A stretch of DNA of 64,000 nt from Candidatus Brevundimonas colombiensis (GTDB lineage Bacteria; Pseudomonadota; Alphaproteobacteria; Caulobacterales; Caulobacteraceae), in assembly GCA_029202665.1 (NCBI GenBank), contig CP119326.1:2418001-2482000 (forward strand), read 5' to 3'. The notes under the pieces are model-generated. The model saw nothing but the letters and a program-made list of their open reading frames with translations. It was not told the DNA's origin and did not search any database. Shown in pieces: positions 51,384-60,470 of the stretch. The position numbers and the translations under genes were made by a program. Position 1 is the stretch's first letter. Each line of letters starts with the position of its first letter.

Positions 51384-52372
51384 TGCCGGCGCTCGACGTC
51401 GCGGGCGAGTTCGAGACGATCGAGAGGCTGCTGAAGCCCCTGGCCCACCCCGAGTGGGCGGGGGGCCTGATGGACGACGTGGCGGTGCTGCCGTCGCGAC
51501 CCGGCCACGACCTGATCCTGACCAAGGACGCCATGGTCGAGGGGGTGCATTTTCTGCCTGACGATCCGCTGGGTACGGTGGCCCGCAAGCTGTTGCGGGT
51601 GAACCTGTCGGACCTGGCGGCCAAGGGCGCCGAGCCGTTTGGGTACCTGCTGTCCTGCTTTTGGTCCGAAAGGTGCGGCTGGCCCGAACGCGAGGCCTTT
51701 GCGGCGGGTCTGGCGGAGGATCAGTCGCGGTTCGGCGTGGCCCTGTTGGGCGGCGACACCGTCAAGACGCCGGGGCCGGCCAGCTTTTCCCTGACCGCGC
51801 TGGGGTGGGCGCCGACAGGCGCGGCGGTGTCGCGAGCGGGAGCGCAGGTCGGTGACCTGGTGTTCGTCACGGGAGCGATCGGCGACGGACTGTTGGGTCT
51901 CAGGGCCGCGAGGGGTGAACTATCGCTGGACGAGGAGCGGATCGCCGCCCTGGTCGACCATTACCGCACGCCGACACCGCGTCTGGATTTCGCCCCGGCG
52001 ATCCGCGAGTTCGCCACCGCCTCGGTGGATGTGTCCGATGGTCTGGCCGCCGACCTGGGCCATATCGCCCGCGCCAGCGGCGTCGGGATCACCCTGAATC
52101 TGAATGTCCTGCCGCTGTCGGCCGCCGCCCAGGCGTGGTTCGACGACCGCGTGGACGCCCAGCTGGCGCTGGAAGACCTGGCCAGCGGCGGCGACGACTA
52201 TGAGATCGCCTTCACCGCCCATCCCCGCCACGAGGAGGCCCTGCGCCGCGAAGCCGACAGGCGACTGGTTCGGCTGACGCGAATAGGGGAGGTCGTGCCC
52301 GGCGCCGGCCTGACCGCGATCCATGACGGCCGTCCCGTCGAAATGGCGCGGTGCGGCTGGACCCACGGCTGA
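51383..52372 (+). CDS. thiL: thiamine-monophosphate kinase
   Basis: 329-residue kinase making thiamine diphosphate. GGLMDDVAVLP and LTKDAMVEGVHF bind metal and ATP; RVNLSDLAAKGAEPFGYLL, LLGGDTVKTPG and ATASVDVSDGLAADLGHIARAS complete the PurM-like site. The nusB-thiL order is common in proteobacteria. It is the last gene of the rib-nusB unit. Confidence 0.96.
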   Translation: MPALDVAGEFETIERLLKPLAHPEWAGGLMDDVAVLPSRPGHDLILTKDAMVEGVHFLPDDPLGTVARKLLRVNLSDLAAKGAEPFGYLLSCFWSERCGWPEREAFAAGLAEDQSRFGVALLGGDTVKTPGPASFSLTALGWAPTGAAVSRAGAQVGDLVFVTGAIGDGLLGLRAARGELSLDEERIAALVDHYRTPTPRLDFAPAIREFATASVDVSDGLAADLGHIARASGVGITLNLNVLPLSAAAQAWFDDRVDAQLALEDLASGGDDYEIAFTAHPRHEEALRREADRRLVRLTRIGEVVPGAGLTAIHDGRPVEMARCGWTHG

Positions 52373-52414
52373 GGCGGCAAGGGAATCCTAACGCCCATCG
52401 GCTATCGAACCGCC

Positions 52415-52843
52415 ATGGATCGCAGAACCCTGATCGCCGCCGGGACTATCGCCCTGACGAACGGCCTGCCGCGCGCCGCCGTCGCCTCCAGCGACGCGCC
52501 CGCCGCGCCAGCCTCGTTGAGCATTGCCGGACTGGGCCTGCCGGTCATCGAGGGCGGGCGGCTGCGCAACTATGTCTTCGTCGCCCTTCGACTGGAGTTG
52601 GGCGCGGGCAAGACCATGGAGCAGATCAAGCCCAAGGAAGCCTTCTTCCGCGACGCCCTGGTCCGCGCCGCCCATCGCACGCCCTTCACCGTCCCGGGCG
52701 ACTGGACCCGTCTGGACGAACGCGCCCTGTCCGCCGCCCTGGTTTCGGCCTCGGTCGGCATCTCGGGCCGTGGCTCCATCCGGCGGGTGGAGGTGGTCAG
52801 CCAATCCCCGCGTCGTCGCACCGGGATGCAGCAGCCGCGCTGA
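52415..52843 (+). CDS. secreted protein of unknown function
   Basis: 142 residues. The N-terminus MDRRTLIAAGTIALTNGLPRAAVASS looks like a signal peptide with a twin Arg (Tat-like). The mature part (YVFVALRLELGAGKTMEQIKPKEAFFRDALVRAAHRTPF) has two strands and a helix somewhat like FliL domains, but I cannot assign it. It lies 42 nt after thiL and could be transcribed with it. Confidence 0.7.
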   Translation: MDRRTLIAAGTIALTNGLPRAAVASSDAPAAPASLSIAGLGLPVIEGGRLRNYVFVALRLELGAGKTMEQIKPKEAFFRDALVRAAHRTPFTVPGDWTRLDERALSAALVSASVGISGRGSIRRVEVVSQSPRRRTGMQQPR

Positions 52844-53020
52844 CCCAGTTTGGCGACCCCCGTTGCGCCAGTTTCCAACGCATGACACGCTCCTCCTGCA
52901 AATCCCAAGGGACGCACTGACGCGTTCGCCGCGTGCGGGGGGACCGGAAGGCGGACAGAGGCGATAACGCCCGACCGCGCAAAGGCCTGCGCGCCTGTTT
53001 GCAAGGGCATGGAAACGCCA

Positions 53021-55168
53021 ATGACGAATTCACTCACGCTGGTCTTCGCGGCCGGCGTTCTGGCGGTGCTTTACGGCGCCGCTCAGACCGCCGTGCTGAT
53101 GAAGGCGAGCACCGGAAACGACAAGATGCGAGAGATCGCAGCCGCGATTCAGGAAGGCGCCTCGGCCTATCTGAAGCGGCAATATCTGACCATCGGCCTG
53201 GTCGGGGTCGTGATCCTGATCGCCGCCTATGTCCTGATCGGCGTCTATGCCGCCGTCGGCTTCCTGATCGGCGCAGTCCTGTCCGGCGCGGCCGGCTATG
53301 CGGGAATGCTGATTTCCGTGCGGGCCAATGTCCGCACGGCGCAGGCCGCATCCGAAGGTCTGGCCAAGGGGCTGGACCTGGCGTTCCGATCGGGCGCCAT
53401 CACCGGCATGTTCGTGGCGGGCGGCGCCCTGATCGGGGTGTCCGGCTATTATATCTTGCTGACCCAGCATCTGGGACTGGCGTCGACCGGGCGCGAAGTC
53501 ATCGACGGCCTTGTGGCGCTGGGCTTCGGCGCCTCGCTGATCTCCATCTTCGCGCGTCTGGGCGGCGGCATCTTCACCAAGGGCGCCGACGTGGGCGGCG
53601 ACATGGTGGGCAAGGTCGAGGCGGGCATCCCCGAGGACGATCCCCGAAACGCCGCGACCATAGCCGATAACGTCGGCGACAATGTCGGGGACTGCGCCGG
53701 CATGGCCGCCGACCTGTTCGAAACCTATGCGGTGACGACGGTGGCGACCATGGTGCTGGCCGCCATCTTCTTCCGGGGGCAGCCCTATGTGGATGTGATG
53801 ATGGTCCTGCCGCTGGCGATCTGCGCGGTCTGCGTCGTCACCTCCATCATCGGCAGCTTCTTCGTGCGGCTGGGCAAGAGCCGCAACATCATGGGGGCGC
53901 TGTATCAGGGTCTGATCGTGACGGGCGTCCTGTCCATCGGCGCGGTCTGGTGGGTCATCAACCAGATGGTGACGGGGCCGATCGTGACGGCGGGCGGATT
54001 GGAAATCCAGCCCATGGCCCTGTTCTGGTCCGGCATGGTCGGACTGGCGGTCACGGCGGCCATCGTCGTCGTGACCGAATACTATACCGGCTCGGGCTTC
54101 CGGCCGGTGCGGTCCGTGGCCAACGCCTCGGTTTCCGGTCACGGCACCAATGTCATCCAGGGGCTGGCGGTGTCGCTGGAGGCCACGGCCCTGCCGGCGT
54201 TGACGATCATCGTCGGCATCGTGGTCAGCTTCCAACTGGCCGGCCTGTTCGGCATCGCCATCGCCACCACGACCATGCTGGGCGTGGCGGGAATGATCGT
54301 GGCTCTGGACGCGTTTGGTCCCGTCACCGACAACGCGGGCGGCATCGCCGAAATGGCGGGTCTGCCCAGCGACGTGCGGCATTCGACCGATGCACTGGAT
54401 GCGGTGGGCAACACCACCAAGGCCGTGACCAAGGGCTACGCCATCGGCTCGGCCGGCCTGGGCGCCCTTGTCCTGTTCGCCGCCTACACGTCGGACCTGC
54501 AGTATTTCTCGGCCAATCCGGCGGATTATCCGTTCTTCGCCAATATGGGGCCGATCGCCTTCGACCTGACCAACCCCTATGTCGTGGTCGGTCTGTTGTT
54601 CGGCGGGCTGCTGCCCTTCCTGTTCGGCGGCATGTCGATGATGGCGGTCGGACGGGCGGCTGAATCGGTCGTCGCCGAGGTGCGGCGTCAGTTCCGCGAG
54701 AACCCCGGCATCATGACCTATCAGGTCAAGCCGGAATACGGCCGTGCGGTCGACATCCTGACCCGGGCCGCGATACGCGAGATGATCGTGCCGTCGCTGC
54801 TGCCGGTGCTGTCGCCCATCGTCCTGTTCGTCGCGGTTCTGGGCATTTCGGACAAGGCCAACGCCTTCGCCGCGCTGGGCGCCATGCTGATGGGGGTGAT
54901 CGTGACCGGCCTGTTCGTGGCCATCTCGATGACCTCAGGCGGGGGCGCCTGGGACAACGCCAAGAAGGTGATCGAGGAAGGGTTCACCGACAAGAACGGC
55001 GTCGTCCATGGCAAGGGCTCGGAAGCCCACAAGGCGGCCGTGACCGGCGATACGGTCGGCGATCCCTACAAGGACACATCCGGTCCGGCGGTGAACCCGA
55101 TGATCAAGATCACCAACATCGTCGCCCTGCTTCTGCTGGCGGTGCTGGCCAGCGGATCGGTCGGCTAA
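53021..55168 (+). CDS. hppA: membrane H+-translocating pyrophosphatase (K+-independent type)
   Basis: 715-residue inner-membrane pump with about 16 helices that uses pyrophosphate to export protons. The substrate loop reads GGGIFTKGADVGGDMVGKVE; EDDPRNAATIADNVGDNVGDCA and the C-terminal TGDTVGDPYKDTSGPAVNP carry the Mg-PPi aspartates. GNTTKAVTKG has Lys where K+-dependent enzymes have Ala. ATG 53021 (MTNSLTLVF) fits the family; an upstream in-frame ATG at 53009 is the alternative. Confidence 0.96.
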   Translation: MTNSLTLVFAAGVLAVLYGAAQTAVLMKASTGNDKMREIAAAIQEGASAYLKRQYLTIGLVGVVILIAAYVLIGVYAAVGFLIGAVLSGAAGYAGMLISVRANVRTAQAASEGLAKGLDLAFRSGAITGMFVAGGALIGVSGYYILLTQHLGLASTGREVIDGLVALGFGASLISIFARLGGGIFTKGADVGGDMVGKVEAGIPEDDPRNAATIADNVGDNVGDCAGMAADLFETYAVTTVATMVLAAIFFRGQPYVDVMMVLPLAICAVCVVTSIIGSFFVRLGKSRNIMGALYQGLIVTGVLSIGAVWWVINQMVTGPIVTAGGLEIQPMALFWSGMVGLAVTAAIVVVTEYYTGSGFRPVRSVANASVSGHGTNVIQGLAVSLEATALPALTIIVGIVVSFQLAGLFGIAIATTTMLGVAGMIVALDAFGPVTDNAGGIAEMAGLPSDVRHSTDALDAVGNTTKAVTKGYAIGSAGLGALVLFAAYTSDLQYFSANPADYPFFANMGPIAFDLTNPYVVVGLLFGGLLPFLFGGMSMMAVGRAAESVVAEVRRQFRENPGIMTYQVKPEYGRAVDILTRAAIREMIVPSLLPVLSPIVLFVAVLGISDKANAFAALGAMLMGVIVTGLFVAISMTSGGGAWDNAKKVIEEGFTDKNGVVHGKGSEAHKAAVTGDTVGDPYKDTSGPAVNPMIKITNIVALLLLAVLASGSVG

Positions 55169-55183
55169 GACCCTCCTGACAGG

Positions 55184-55220
55184 AAAACGGCCCGGAGAGC
55201 CATCTCCGGGCCGTTCGCTT
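55184..55220. terminator. bidirectional terminator between hppA and bamE
   Basis: Perfect 13-bp stem AACGGCCCGGAGA (55186-55198), loop GCCA, TCTCCGGGCCGTT (55203-55215). Read leftwards it is followed by TTTTCC, so it fits best as the end of the leftward bamE gene; rightwards it is less U-rich. Confidence 0.88.
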
Positions 55221-55240
55221 GCCTGTAAGGCGTGCCGGCC

Positions 55241-55720
55241 TCAGTCGGGGCGGCGCTGGCCAGGCGTATTGTCTTCCGTGCGTGGCAGCTGGCCACGGCC
55301 GACGTTGCCCAGCAATTGCTCCAGCACCGTCAGCGAGCGGCCGCGGGTCGGCGTCTCGTTGCGGTTCATGGCGACGTTCTCACCGTCCGTCAGACCCAGC
55401 GTCCGCACCGCCGCCACCTGATCGCCGCCGGGCGCGAAGGTGATTTCCGTCACCGTGCGGCTGGAGACCTTGGGCAGGTTGTAGGTGTATTTCTCGGTCG
55501 TCTGGCTGATGTAGTACCAGACTTGGTTCGGTTCGAAGGTGGATGTCGTCGAGGGCGAGCCCAGCTTGGCCAGCACCGTTTCCTTGGTGTCCGTCCCGGC
55601 GACCACGTCCTGGGGCTTGGCGTCGATGGCCTGGAAGCCGTTGGAGCCGATGACGGGCGCGCAGGCGGCGCTGAAACCGGCCAGCGAAACAGCGGCGAGA
55701 AGCGGGACGAAACGGGACAT
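55241..55720 (-). CDS. bamE: outer-membrane assembly lipoprotein BamE (SmpA/OmlA)
   Basis: 159-residue lipoprotein of the BAM complex. The signal MSRFVPLLAAVSLAGFSAAC ends in lipidated Cys20. The BamE fold is seen in GTDTKETVLAKLGSPSTTSTF and NQVWYYISQTTEKYTYNLPKVSSRTVTEITF. The C-terminal tail (RNETPTRGRSLTVLEQLLGNVGRGQLP) is a Caulobacterales/rhizobial-type extension. It is divergent from the cytochrome chaperone gene. Confidence 0.92.
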   Translation of the reverse strand: MSRFVPLLAAVSLAGFSAACAPVIGSNGFQAIDAKPQDVVAGTDTKETVLAKLGSPSTTSTFEPNQVWYYISQTTEKYTYNLPKVSSRTVTEITFAPGGDQVAAVRTLGLTDGENVAMNRNETPTRGRSLTVLEQLLGNVGRGQLPRTEDNTPGQRRPD

Positions 55721-55811
55721 GGTCGGGCGCCTGCGAGAGAACAAGGTCTTTGACCTAGACGGACCTGCGTCCTAGTTCAACGGCGCGGCGGAAAAGGGGC
55801 CGTAGGAACCC

Positions 55812-56336
55812 ATGCTGAAAAACCTGTTCAAACCCCGATCCGGGCCGCGCATCGGCGATAATCTGTACGCCAAGGCCGTGGCCCAGGCGCGTAATCCCGA
55901 CTTCTATACGCGCCTGAACGTCGCCGACCGCATCGACGCCCGATTCGAACTCTATACGCTGCACGTGCTGCTGCTGGTGCTGCGTTTTCGCGATGAAAAC
56001 ACGGCTCAAGGGAGCGATGCGGCCCAGGCGGTGTTCGACGTCTATGTGTCGGCGCTGGATCATGCCCTGCGCGAGGAAGGGGTGGGTGATGTTTCTGTCG
56101 GCAAGAAGATGCGCAAGCTGGGCGAGGCGGTTTACGGTCGCATGAACGCTTATGAAACGCCGCTTCGGAACGGGGACGCCGTTGCACTCGCTGAGGCGAT
56201 GGCTCGCAACATCTATGCCGATCCGCAGGCTGAACACGCCGCCGCCCTGGCGGATTACGCTCTGGCCAGCCGATCGGCGCTGGGCGAACAGGATTTCAAG
56301 GCCGTGCTGGCGATCCCGGCCTGGGCCGAGGTTTGA
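55812..56336 (+). CDS. ubiquinol-cytochrome c chaperone family protein (Cbp3-like)
   Basis: 174-residue helical protein like mitochondrial Cbp3, thought to aid cytochrome bc1 assembly. NLYAKAVAQARNPDFYTRLNVADRIDARFELY, the LHVLLLVLRF helix and GVGDVSVGKKMRKLGEAVYGRMNAY match the family. It starts at ATG 55812 and is followed by the DUF177 gene within a few bases, the usual alphaproteobacterial order. Confidence 0.9.
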   Translation: MLKNLFKPRSGPRIGDNLYAKAVAQARNPDFYTRLNVADRIDARFELYTLHVLLLVLRFRDENTAQGSDAAQAVFDVYVSALDHALREEGVGDVSVGKKMRKLGEAVYGRMNAYETPLRNGDAVALAEAMARNIYADPQAEHAAALADYALASRSALGEQDFKAVLAIPAWAEV

Positions 56337-56341
56337 ACGAG

Positions 56342-56860
56342 ATGAGCATGACGCACCCCTTCAGCGACGTGGTTCGCATCAATCAGATCGGCGCCGGTCT
56401 GAACCGTCGGCTGGAGCCGGACGCCGAGGCGCGCAGACGAATCGCACGATCCCTGGACCTGCAGGGGCTTGAGGATTTCGTGGTCGATCTGGAGATCAAG
56501 CCGACGCCGTCTTCCAGCGAATGGACCATGAAGGGGCGGGTCGTCGCCCACGCCGTCCAGACCTGCGGTCTGACGTTGGAGCCTTTGCCGGTCGATGTGG
56601 ACCGGCGCTTCTCGATCCAATTGGCTGAGGCGGCGGCTGAGGAAACCGACGAGATCGAGATCACGCTGGACGAGGAGGGCGCCGACCTGATCGAGGACGG
56701 CAAGATCGACCTGGGCCAATACGCTGTCGAACAGCTGGTGCTGTCGCTGGACCCCTTCCCTCGCAAGCCGGGCGCGGCCTTCGTGCAACCGGAAGAGCCC
56801 AACGAGATTTCGCCGTTCGCCGCCCTGAAGGCGCTAAAGAATCGCGAAGATCCGGCCTGA
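56342..56860 (+). CDS. DUF177 (YceD) family protein
   Basis: 172-residue protein of the YceD family, linked to 23S rRNA/L32 maturation in other bacteria. The core VVAHAVQTCGLTLEPLPVDVDRRFSI replaces the usual CxRCL pattern with a single Cys. The acidic EETDEIEITLDEEGADLIEDGKIDLGQYAVEQLVLSLDPFPRKPG is the family hallmark. Start is uncertain among TTG 56333, ATG 56342 and ATG 56348. rpmF is not adjacent. Confidence 0.9.
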   Translation: MSMTHPFSDVVRINQIGAGLNRRLEPDAEARRRIARSLDLQGLEDFVVDLEIKPTPSSSEWTMKGRVVAHAVQTCGLTLEPLPVDVDRRFSIQLAEAAAEETDEIEITLDEEGADLIEDGKIDLGQYAVEQLVLSLDPFPRKPGAAFVQPEEPNEISPFAALKALKNREDPA

Positions 56861-56975
56861 GGCGCGGCCGAGGTTGACGTAGGGATCGGGTGGTTGCATC
56901 CCCCGGCGTCGGCGCTATCGTCCAGCGCCCAATCCGAAGCGCCGCGACAAGACGACGCGGCCACACGAGGTCCAT

Positions 56976-58049
56976 TTGCCCACCCCAGTTACGATCTCGC
57001 TTGACGCCATGGGCGGTGATCACGGGCCCTCCGTGGTCGTTCCCGGCATCCGCAGCTATCTCGCCGCCCATGACGGCGAGGGCGTGCGGTTCCTGCTGCA
57101 TGGCGACGAGACCCAGATCCGGGCGCATCTGGCGCGCTGCAACCTGCCGGCCGACATCATCGATATCCGTCACACCGAAAAGGTCGTGGCCATGGACGAA
57201 AAACCGGCCCAGGCCATGCGGCGCGGCAAGGGCTCCAGCCTGTGGAACGCCATCGAGGCCGTGAAGACCGGCGAGGCGGGCGGCGTGGTCTCGGCCGGCA
57301 ACACCGGCGCCCTGATGGCCATCGCCAAACTGATCCTGCGGATGTCAGCGCCCGGTCTGGAGCGACCGGCCATCGTCGCCAGCTGGCCCACGTTCAAGGG
57401 CCATACCGCCGTTCTCGACGTAGGCGCCAACATCGGCAGCGATGCGGAACAACTGGTCGAGTTCGCCATCATGGGCGAGGCTTTTCAGGCGGCGGTGCGC
57501 GGCGTCGCCCGCCCGACCATCGGTCTGCTCAACGTCGGCTCCGAGGACATGAAGGGCAACGAACAGGTCAAGGAGGCGCACGCCATCCTGCGCGACGGCC
57601 CATTCGACCTGAACTATCACGGCTTCGTCGAGGGCGACGACATCGCCAAGGGCACGGTGGACGTGGTCGTCACCGACGGCTTCACCGGCAACATCGCCCT
57701 GAAGACCGCCGAAGGCACGGCCCGCTATATCTCCGCCCTGCTGAAGGAGGCCCTGACCTCCAACCTGCAGTCCAAGCTGGGCGCCGCCATCGCCATGCCG
57801 GCTTTGAAGAAGATGCGTCAGAAGATCGACCCCAGCGCCATCAACGGCGGACCTCTGCTCGGTCTGAACGGCATCGTGGTCAAGAGCCATGGCGGCGCGG
57901 ACGCCAAGGGTTTCGGCAACGCCATCCGCATCGCCGTCGATCTGGCGCGCAGCGACTATATGAGCAAGGTGGGGGACAACCTGGGCAAGCTGGACGCGGT
58001 GTTCGATCACGCCAAGGCCGCCGCCCCCGTGGGAGATACCGTCCAGTGA
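56976..58049 (+). CDS. plsX: phosphate acyltransferase PlsX
   Basis: 357-residue enzyme converting acyl-ACP to acyl-phosphate for phospholipid synthesis. ISLDAMGGDHGPSVVVPG at the N-terminus, GNTGALMAIA, NVGSEDMKGNEQVKEAH and VVTDGFTGNIALKTAEG are diagnostic. It starts at TTG 56976 behind CGAGG. fabH begins within its stop (GTGA, 58046-58049), the standard plsX-fabH coupling. Confidence 0.96.
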   Translation: MPTPVTISLDAMGGDHGPSVVVPGIRSYLAAHDGEGVRFLLHGDETQIRAHLARCNLPADIIDIRHTEKVVAMDEKPAQAMRRGKGSSLWNAIEAVKTGEAGGVVSAGNTGALMAIAKLILRMSAPGLERPAIVASWPTFKGHTAVLDVGANIGSDAEQLVEFAIMGEAFQAAVRGVARPTIGLLNVGSEDMKGNEQVKEAHAILRDGPFDLNYHGFVEGDDIAKGTVDVVVTDGFTGNIALKTAEGTARYISALLKEALTSNLQSKLGAAIAMPALKKMRQKIDPSAINGGPLLGLNGIVVKSHGGADAKGFGNAIRIAVDLARSDYMSKVGDNLGKLDAVFDHAKAAAPVGDTVQ

Positions 58050-59023
58050 GCGTCACACGCAGCGTCGTCACCGGCGTCGGCTCCTTCCTGCCGGAGCAGA
58101 TCGTCACCAACGCCGATCTGGCCAAGATCGTCGACACCTCCGACGAATGGATTCAGGAGCGCACCGGCATCAAGCAGCGCCACAGGGCGCGTGACGACCA
58201 GCCGACCAGCGATCTGGCCGTCGAGGCGGCTCGGAAGGCCCTGGCCGATGCAGGCAGGGCGCCGACGGACGTCGACCTGATCATCGTGGCGACCACGACG
58301 CCGGACATGACCTTCCCCGCGGTGGCCTCCATCGTTCAGAACAAGCTGGGGGCCGGCGTTGGCGTGGCCTTCGATGTTCAGGCCGTCTGTTCCGGCTTCG
58401 TCTATGCCCTGAGCGTCGCGGACGGCTTTGTGGCGCGCGGCCTGTCGAAGTGCGCCCTGGTGATCGGGGCCGAAGAGATGACCCGGCTGATGGACTGGAC
58501 CGACCGGACCACCTGCGTCCTGTTCGGCGACGGCGCCGGCGCGGTCGTGCTTGAGCCGCGCGAAGGGCAGGGGACGTCGGATGACCAGGGGATGCTCGGC
58601 TTCGCCCTGCGCGCCGACGGCTCCAAGACCGACCTTCTTTATGTCGACGGCGGGCCGGCGACGACGGGAACGGTCGGCCATCTGCGCATGGCCGGAAATC
58701 AGGTCTTCCGCCATGCCGTCGTCAACATCGCCGAAGGCATCACCGCCGCCTGCGCCGCCGCGAACATCCAGATTTCCGACGTCGACTGGTTCGTGCCGCA
58801 CCAGGCCAATCAGCGGATCATCAAGGGCGTGGGCGACCGTCTGGGCCTGGACGAGAACAAGGTGATCTCCACCGTCGCCACGCATGCCAACACCTCGGCC
58901 GCCTCCATCCCGCTGGCGCTGGACGCTGCGATCCAGGACGGACGGATCAAGAAGGGCGACATGGTGCTGCTGGAGGCCATGGGCGGCGGCCTGACCTGGG
59001 GCGCCTGCGCCCTGAGACTCTAA
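58046..59023 (+). CDS. fabH: 3-oxoacyl-ACP synthase III
   Basis: 325-residue ketoacyl synthase that starts fatty acid chains from acetyl-CoA and malonyl-ACP. Catalytic C115 (VCSGFVYAL), H252 (VPHQANQRII) and N282 (THANTSAA) are all in place; DEWIQERTGIKQRH and GDGAGAVVL are typical. It is coupled to plsX. ihfA follows 74 nt later. Confidence 0.97.
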   Translation: MSVTRSVVTGVGSFLPEQIVTNADLAKIVDTSDEWIQERTGIKQRHRARDDQPTSDLAVEAARKALADAGRAPTDVDLIIVATTTPDMTFPAVASIVQNKLGAGVGVAFDVQAVCSGFVYALSVADGFVARGLSKCALVIGAEEMTRLMDWTDRTTCVLFGDGAGAVVLEPREGQGTSDDQGMLGFALRADGSKTDLLYVDGGPATTGTVGHLRMAGNQVFRHAVVNIAEGITAACAAANIQISDVDWFVPHQANQRIIKGVGDRLGLDENKVISTVATHANTSAASIPLALDAAIQDGRIKKGDMVLLEAMGGGLTWGACALRL

Positions 59024-59097
59024 AGTCGCCCGGCGGCATTGATTTTTCGGGGCCTTTGCGGCCCTATGACACCGACTTGATCGCGCGAGCGGGGGAT

Positions 59098-59409
59098 ATG
59101 ATGACAGGCCAACAGACTGTGACCCGGGCGGATCTGTGCGAGGCGGTTCATGACGAGGTCGGCCTGTCGCGTCAGGAATGCTCGGCCCTGGTCGAGCGGA
59201 CGTTGGAGCTGATCGTCGAATCGCTGGAACGCGGCGAGACGGTGAAGCTGTCGGGCTTCGGCGTCTTTCAGGTTCGCGAAAAACGCGCCCGCATGGGGCG
59301 CAACCCCAAGACCGGCGAGCCGGCGGCCATCAATCCACGCCGGGTCATCAGCTTCCGCGCCTCCCAGATCATGAAAAGCCGGGTTCACGACGCCGTCGTC
59401 GAGGCCTGA
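59098..59409 (+). CDS. ihfA: integration host factor subunit alpha
   Basis: 103-residue DNA-bending protein. TRADLCEAVHDEVGLSRQECSALVERTLELI is the dimer region, and GFGVFQVREKRARMGRNPKTGEP holds the beta-arm with the RNPxT-type tip (NPKTGEPAAI) that inserts into the minor groove. ATG 59098 or 59101 could start it. It shares an operon-like cluster with merR (5 nt apart). Confidence 0.95.
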   Translation: MMTGQQTVTRADLCEAVHDEVGLSRQECSALVERTLELIVESLERGETVKLSGFGVFQVREKRARMGRNPKTGEPAAINPRRVISFRASQIMKSRVHDAVVEA

Positions 59410-59414
59410 TTCCG

Positions 59415-59822
59415 GTGGCCAAGAGCGCCGGCGCCTTTCGCAGCATTTCCGAAGCGGCTGAAGAGGTCGGGGCGCCGCAGCACGTTCTGCGTTTCTGGGA
59501 AACCAAGTTCGACTTCGTCACGCCGGTCAAACGCGCCGGCGGGCGTCGATTCTACCGACCGCAGGACATCCTGGTGCTGAAGGCGGTCAAGCGCCTGCTG
59601 CACGAGGACGGCCTGACCATTCGCGGCGTCCAGCGTCTGCACAAGGAGCAGGGGCTGAGGAAGCTGGTCGGGACCGAAACCGCCGATCTGATCCCGGACG
59701 TCTCGGACGAACAGATATCCGTGGTCGCCGATACAATGCGATATGAAACCTCGGGTTTGCAGCGACTTCTGGCCGATCTTGAGCAGGCGAAAGCGCGTCT
59801 GGACGCCGTTCTCATCCGGTAG
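59415..59822 (+). CDS. MerR-family transcriptional regulator
   Basis: 135-residue regulator starting at GTG 59415. The winged HTH reads FRSISEAAEEVGAPQHVLRFWETKF, then RAGGRRFYRPQDILVLKAVKRLLHEDG. A C-terminal helix for dimerisation follows. It lacks the metal cysteines of MerR itself and belongs to the small group found after ihfA in alphaproteobacteria; the target is not known to me. Confidence 0.9.
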   Translation: MAKSAGAFRSISEAAEEVGAPQHVLRFWETKFDFVTPVKRAGGRRFYRPQDILVLKAVKRLLHEDGLTIRGVQRLHKEQGLRKLVGTETADLIPDVSDEQISVVADTMRYETSGLQRLLADLEQAKARLDAVLIR

Positions 59823-59843
59823 GTGGATAAGTCGTTTTAGGGT

Positions 59844-59872
59844 TTGCGATCCCAGAAGCCCGCGTCTATAGG
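59844..59872 (+). promoter_or_regulatory. putative housekeeping promoter of tRNA-Pro
   Basis: TTGCGAT (59844-59850), 13-nt spacer, GTCTATAGG (59864-59872) fits the Caulobacter TTGACGS-N10-14-GCTANAWC pattern in position and most bases, 9 nt upstream of the tRNA. Confidence 0.5.
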
Positions 59873-59881
59873 GAGCGCCTT

Positions 59882-59958
<77 letters not shown>

Positions 59959-60024
59959 TTCTTGAAAAATAGAATGATGATGGTGGGGTCGTCCTTTCGG
60001 GCGGCCCCATCGCCATATCTGGTC

Positions 60025-60219
60025 TCAGCCGCGTTCGGCCCACTTCAGCAGCGGGATCAGCGGCAAGCCCCAGGCCGTGCCGCCCACGCCGAAGAAGGCG
60101 AAGTCGATCCAGGCGGAAGGCGGCAACAGTCCGCGCAGCGCGATCAGCCCCCAGACCCACAAGACAAGAAAGGCCAGCACGCCGATAGAGGCGACGAATC
60201 GACGCGCGCGCGGCGGCAT
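60025..60219 (-). CDS. DUF2842 small membrane protein
   Basis: 64-residue protein with two hydrophobic helices (about 9-28 and 37-58: RFVASIGVLAFLVLWVWGLIAL and WIDFAFFGVGGTAWGLPLIPLLKW). The GxxWGLPLxPLxxWAE ending is the DUF2842 pattern, found only in alphaproteobacteria as far as I know. Function unknown. Its ATG overlaps the stop of the upstream membrane gene by one base (TGATG). Confidence 0.85.
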   Translation of the reverse strand: MPPRARRFVASIGVLAFLVLWVWGLIALRGLLPPSAWIDFAFFGVGGTAWGLPLIPLLKWAERG

Positions 60220-60470
60220 CAGCGCTTGGTCCGGAACAGGAAGAAGGCGACCAGGCAGACGCCCGATCCGACCAGGGCCCAAGGAACCCAGACCCAGCTA
60301 TCCGTCGTGCTGATCGCAAAGACCCGCACCGCCAGGAACCAGCCGCAGGCCAGGCCGACCCCAGACACCAGCGACGTCCCGCCGAAGCCGCGACGCCCCG
60401 TCGATAGGTCGGCGATCCAGGCCAGAAGCAGTCCGCCTACGAGGGCGGCGGCGATATCGGCGTATTGCAA
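60219..60470 (-). CDS. small membrane protein of unknown function
   Basis: 83 residues with three predicted hydrophobic segments (IAAALVGGLLLAWIADL, GVGLACGWFLAVRVFAI, VPWALVGSGVCLVAFFLF). It begins at TTG 60470 behind GGAGATCAGGG. It is translationally joined to DUF2842, so the two may act as a pair. I recognise no family name. Confidence 0.75.
   Translation of the reverse strand: MQYADIAAALVGGLLLAWIADLSTGRRGFGGTSLVSGVGLACGWFLAVRVFAISTTDSWVWVPWALVGSGVCLVAFFLFRTKR

Noticed and set aside
59981..60010. GGGG/CCCC hairpin after tRNA-Pro as a terminator
   Set aside because: Stem needs G-U pairs and has no T-run; support is too weak to list.
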